From: Agrococcus beijingensis
Lineage (GTDB): Bacteria > Actinomycetota > Actinomycetes > Actinomycetales > Microbacteriaceae
Assembly: GCF_030758955.1 (NCBI RefSeq)
Contig: NZ_CP132360.1
Location: 1,596,243-1,660,242, forward strand
DNA: 64,000 bases
Direction: 5' to 3'
Each line of letters begins with the position of its first letter. The stretch's first letter is position 1. The notes under the pieces were generated by a model. It saw only the letters and a program-made list of their open reading frames with translations. It had not been told where the DNA came from and made no database searches. Below are positions 61,596 through 64,000 of this stretch, piece by piece. The translations under genes were made by a program, and so were the position numbers.

Positions 61596-64000
61596 GCGGC
61601 ACCGCAGGCAGCGACGTGACCGAGTCGCCCGCCTTCGTCGGCGGTTCCGCACCCGACGATGGCCGCGCTGCGGACGGCGGGCGGCCAGAGGCCGGCCGGC
61701 GCGAGTCCCGGACGCCCGACGGGGGCAGCGGCCTGATCTCCGCGCTGCCGGCCGGCCCCGTCGAGACCATCGCGCTCGCGGTGCTGCCGATCGCCTGGCT
61801 CTTCTCCACCGCCACCGTGCTCGAGCAGGACTGGCTGTGGCCGGTCGTCGGCGCGGTGCTGTCGATGGCGGTCGTCGCGGCGCTGGTGCGATCGGTCTGG
61901 CCGGCGTTCGCCGCGACCGGCATCAGCGCGCTGGTCGGCATCGGCTGGATCACGGTCGTGACCGCGGCCGACGAGGCGCTGCTGGGGGTCGTCCCGACGC
62001 CGGAGTCGGTCGGGCAGACGCTGCCGGTGCTCGGCGAGGGCATCCAGTCGATCGCCTTCGCGCTGCGCACCCCCATCCCGGCGGAGGGCCCGGTGCTCGC
62101 CGCCATCGTCGCCTCGGCCGTCGCGATCGTGCTCCTCGTCGACCTGCTCGGCCACGCCATGCGCGCCCCGGCGCTCGCGGTGCTGTTCTCGGCCTGGCCG
62201 CTGCTGCTGCCGATCGCGTTCCGCGCCGACATCCCCTGGTGGCACGCGCTGCCCGGCGTGGCGGCGACCGCGCTCGTGCTGGCCGCGCCGGCCATCGACG
62301 AGCGCGTCGCGCAGCGGCGCGACTGGCTCGGCCCGGTGGCGCTCGTCGGCGTCGCCGCGCTCATCGCGGCCGCCGTGCCGCTCGTCGCGCCGAGCCCGCG
62401 CGAGGTCGACCTCGACCTGCCCACCATCGAGGAGCTGCTGCGCACGCCCACGCCCGTGCTGCGCACCGACATCGACCTCGGCGACGAGCTGCGGCGGCCC
62501 GAGGAGCGGCAGGTCTTCACCTACTCCACCAGCGACGGCCAGCCGATCGTCACGCGGCTCATGACGCTGCCGCAGGCGGGGGAGTCGGGCTTCGAGAAGC
62601 GGCCCGCCCTCGCCGCGAACCCGGGCGTGCTCGTCGAGGGCGCCGACCTCGGTGCACCCATGCAGCTGACGGTGCGGATGAGTCCGGTGCGCGCCGAGGG
62701 ACTGCCGACGCCCGAGCGCGCGTCCGGGATCACGGCGCCGGCTGGCACGCACTGGGACGACGCGAACGACGCGCTGCGCATCGAGGGCGACACCGTCACC
62801 GACGGACTCGAGTACACCGCCGCCGGCACGCGCTCGCCCGAGCTCGCGACCCTTCCGCCGTCGGGCTCGTCGGGCCACGACGACCTGCGGGCGCTGCCCG
62901 AGGCCGCCGCCGGGATCGCGGCGCAGGGCGCAGCCCTCGTGACCGACGGGATGGACGCGAGCGAGCGCATCCGCGCCGTGCACGCCTTCATGACCTCCGG
63001 CGTCTGGAACTACTCGGAGTCGCTCGACCTGCCCGGCTTCGGCGGCTCGGGCGGCGACGGCTGGTCGGCGCTCGAGGGGTTCCTCGAGACGCGCAGCGGC
63101 TACTGCGTGCACTACGCGAGCGCCACCGCAGCGCTGCTGCGCGGCGCGGGCGTGCCGACGCGCGTGGCGGTCGGGTTCCTCGGCGGCGACCCGATCTCGG
63201 GCGGCTGGTCGGTGACCACCAACCACATGCACGCGTGGGCCGAGGCGTGGGTCGACGTCGCCGGCTGGGTGCGGGTCGAGACGACGCCGGGCGCCGGCAC
63301 CGGCGCCGCGAGCCCCGCGGGCGACCAGCAGACGCCCGAGCCGACCCCGACGCCCACGCCGACCGCCACGCCGTCGGCGACGCCGAGCCCGTCGCCGTCG
63401 GCGTCGACCGCGGCGCCCTCAGCGGCGCCGGCGCCGACCGCGCCGGGCACGCCTGGAGAGGGCGGCTTCGCGATCGACATGGCTGCGCTGCGCGCCTGGC
63501 TGCTCGCGCTCGCCGTGCTGCTGGTGCTCGCGCTGCCGTGGATCGTGCGGCAGGTGCAGCGGGCGGTGCGGATGCAGCAGGGGGCGCCGGGCGCGTGGCA
63601 GGAGCTGCGCGCGACGCTCGCCGACGCGGGCGTGCGACTGCCGGCATCCGCGACGCCGGGCGACGTGCAGGCGGCGATCGTGGCGCGGGTCGCGGCCGGG
63701 GGAGGTGCCACGGGCCTCGGTGCTGCTGTCGGCGGGTCGACGGGCGCTGGTTCGACGGGCGCAGGCTCGACGGGCGCCGGGTCGACGGGCGCAGGCTCGA
63801 CGGGCGCCGGGTCGACGGGCGCCGCCGCGCCGACCGCGTGCAGCGCGCCGAGCGCAGCCGCCACGGGTGCGAGCGCAGTGACCGCCTCCCCCGGCTGCGG
63901 CTCGCCGCGCGCCAGCAGCCAGTCGCCGAGGTCGCGCGGCAGCAGCGGCCGCACGACGACGGCGCCGCCGTCGGTCGCCACGTCGACGATCGGCAGCAGG
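61592..64000 (+). CDS. Transglutaminase-domain membrane protein (TgpA-like), 3' end uncertain
   Basis: Open from ATG 61592 (overlapping the DUF58 stop) to the window end. Seven helices occupy about residues 50-265, followed by an outer region with the transglutaminase domain. The triad is Cys505 in SGYCVHYASA, His547 in NHMHAWAEAW and Glu563 in WVRVETTPG. The third residue is usually Asp (DPTPG). A Pro/Thr/Ser linker, a last helix (LRAWLLALAVLLVLALPWIV) and a cytoplasmic tail (AWQELRATLADAGVRLPASA) follow. After about 63.7 kb the frame runs into STGAG repeats and then sequence of non-coding character, which appears to belong to an opposite-strand gene. The natural C-terminus therefore probably lies near 63.7-63.8 kb or has been lost. 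Confidence 0.82.
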   Translation, partial: MSGTAGSDVTESPAFVGGSAPDDGRAADGGRPEAGRRESRTPDGGSGLISALPAGPVETIALAVLPIAWLFSTATVLEQDWLWPVVGAVLSMAVVAALVRSVWPAFAATGISALVGIGWITVVTAADEALLGVVPTPESVGQTLPVLGEGIQSIAFALRTPIPAEGPVLAAIVASAVAIVLLVDLLGHAMRAPALAVLFSAWPLLLPIAFRADIPWWHALPGVAATALVLAAPAIDERVAQRRDWLGPVALVGVAALIAAAVPLVAPSPREVDLDLPTIEELLRTPTPVLRTDIDLGDELRRPEERQVFTYSTSDGQPIVTRLMTLPQAGESGFEKRPALAANPGVLVEGADLGAPMQLTVRMSPVRAEGLPTPERASGITAPAGTHWDDANDALRIEGDTVTDGLEYTAAGTRSPELATLPPSGSSGHDDLRALPEAAAGIAAQGAALVTDGMDASERIRAVHAFMTSGVWNYSESLDLPGFGGSGGDGWSALEGFLETRSGYCVHYASATAALLRGAGVPTRVAVGFLGGDPISGGWSVTTNHMHAWAEAWVDVAGWVRVETTPGAGTGAASPAGDQQTPEPTPTPTPTATPSATPSPSPSASTAAPSAAPAPTAPGTPGEGGFAIDMAALRAWLLALAVLLVLALPWIVRQVQRAVRMQQGAPGAWQELRATLADAGVRLPASATPGDVQAAIVARVAAGGGATGLGAAVGGSTGAGSTGAGSTGAGSTGAGSTGAGSTGAAAPTACSAPSAAATGASAVTASPGCGSPRASSQSPRSRGSSGRTTTAPPSVATSTIGSR
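63737..63826. repeat. Six 15-bp tandem repeats
   Basis: TCGACGGGCGC recurs at 63737, 63752, 63767, 63782, 63797 and 63812. On the plus strand it encodes S-T-G-A-G; on the minus strand P-V-D/E-P-A. It marks the junction between the transglutaminase gene and an opposite-strand kinase-like gene. Confidence 0.9.
63827..64000 (-). CDS. Partial kinase-like gene on the minus strand, apparently truncated at the repeat
   Basis: Reading in from the right edge, the minus strand encodes LLPIVDVATDGGAVVVRPLL, PRDLGDWLLARGEPQPGEAV and TALAPVAAALGALHAVGA. This has real coding composition and resembles the lobe region of protein-kinase-like proteins just before the HGD catalytic motif. Instead of that motif the frame enters the PVDPAPVEP repeat and then runs antisense through the transglutaminase gene to 63112 without family-like sequence. 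The gene seems truncated, or the junction is an assembly artefact. Confidence 0.45.

Overview
The window is GC-rich DNA from an actinobacterium, most likely a member of the Microbacteriaceae (an Agrococcus-like genome would fit). The reasons are very strong G/C in third codon positions, frequent GTG starts, many genes that appear to be read from leaderless transcripts, an F420 biosynthesis gene, a DUF222/HNH endonuclease and typical actinobacterial neighbourhoods (xseA-xseB-DUF4245-fumC, moxR-DUF58-transglutaminase, cstA plus its small partner). No rRNA, tRNA, CRISPR array, insertion sequence or phage gene was recognised.

Layout. 0-2.3 kb: a secreted DUF4397 protein, a small membrane protein and an orphan prepilin-peptidase-like protein. 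2.3-5.1 kb: methionine importer metQ-metN-metI. 5.2-7.7 kb: carbon-starvation transporter cstA and its small partner. 7.8-10.7 kb: a TPR protein and a prolyl oligopeptidase bracketed by two 92-bp palindromic elements. 10.7-16.1 kb: fumC, DUF4245, xseB and xseA on the minus strand, then ispH and two small genes on the plus strand. 16.1-18.4 kb: a glycosyltransferase and class II fructose-bisphosphate aldolase (minus).

18.5-28.0 kb is a carbohydrate island. It has a DhaK-DhaL fusion kinase, an RpiB-type isomerase, a TIM-like isomerase and a GntR regulator. These match the logic of known tetrulose-phosphate pathways (L-erythrulose to L-erythrulose-1-P to D-erythrulose-4-P to D-erythrose-4-P). 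A second transcription unit follows with two TIM-barrel sugar isomerases, a zinc alcohol dehydrogenase and an Nramp-fold transporter that lacks the Nramp metal ligands. Both units begin with the same promoter/operator sequence. The island ends in the 3' remnant of an MFS sugar-acid transporter between two duplicated terminators, and in a second, degenerate DhaL-like gene. glpX follows at 28.1 kb.

29-34 kb: an acyltransferase-like membrane protein, an ArsR-SRPBCC pair, and a P-loop protein coupled to an ABC half-exporter. 34.4-45.6 kb: one eleven-gene operon joining a LIV-type ABC importer to an acyl-CoA ligase, a TetR regulator, 3-hydroxybutyrate dehydrogenase, two alpha/beta hydrolases and both subunits of succinyl-CoA:3-ketoacid CoA-transferase. 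It reads as an import-and-degrade system for 3-hydroxybutyrate, its oligomers or related acids. 45.7-51 kb: a DUF222/HNH endonuclease and a glycine-betaine-type proVWX transporter. 51-64 kb: housekeeping genes (DEDDh exonuclease, SseB-like, VOC plus HxlR, DUF3515, thiL, rsmD, recG, coaD, cofE) and the moxR-DUF58-transglutaminase operon.

Most notable observations: a 77-bp double-hairpin repeat present twice inside the DUF58 coding sequence, read in different frames and with a compensatory stem change; the two equal-length 92-bp elements with identical 16-bp inverted ends; the metal-site-less Nramp transporter in the sugar island; the LIV/ketone-body operon; and a recurrent leaderless promoter pattern (a -10 hexamer then six bases then ATG or GTG).
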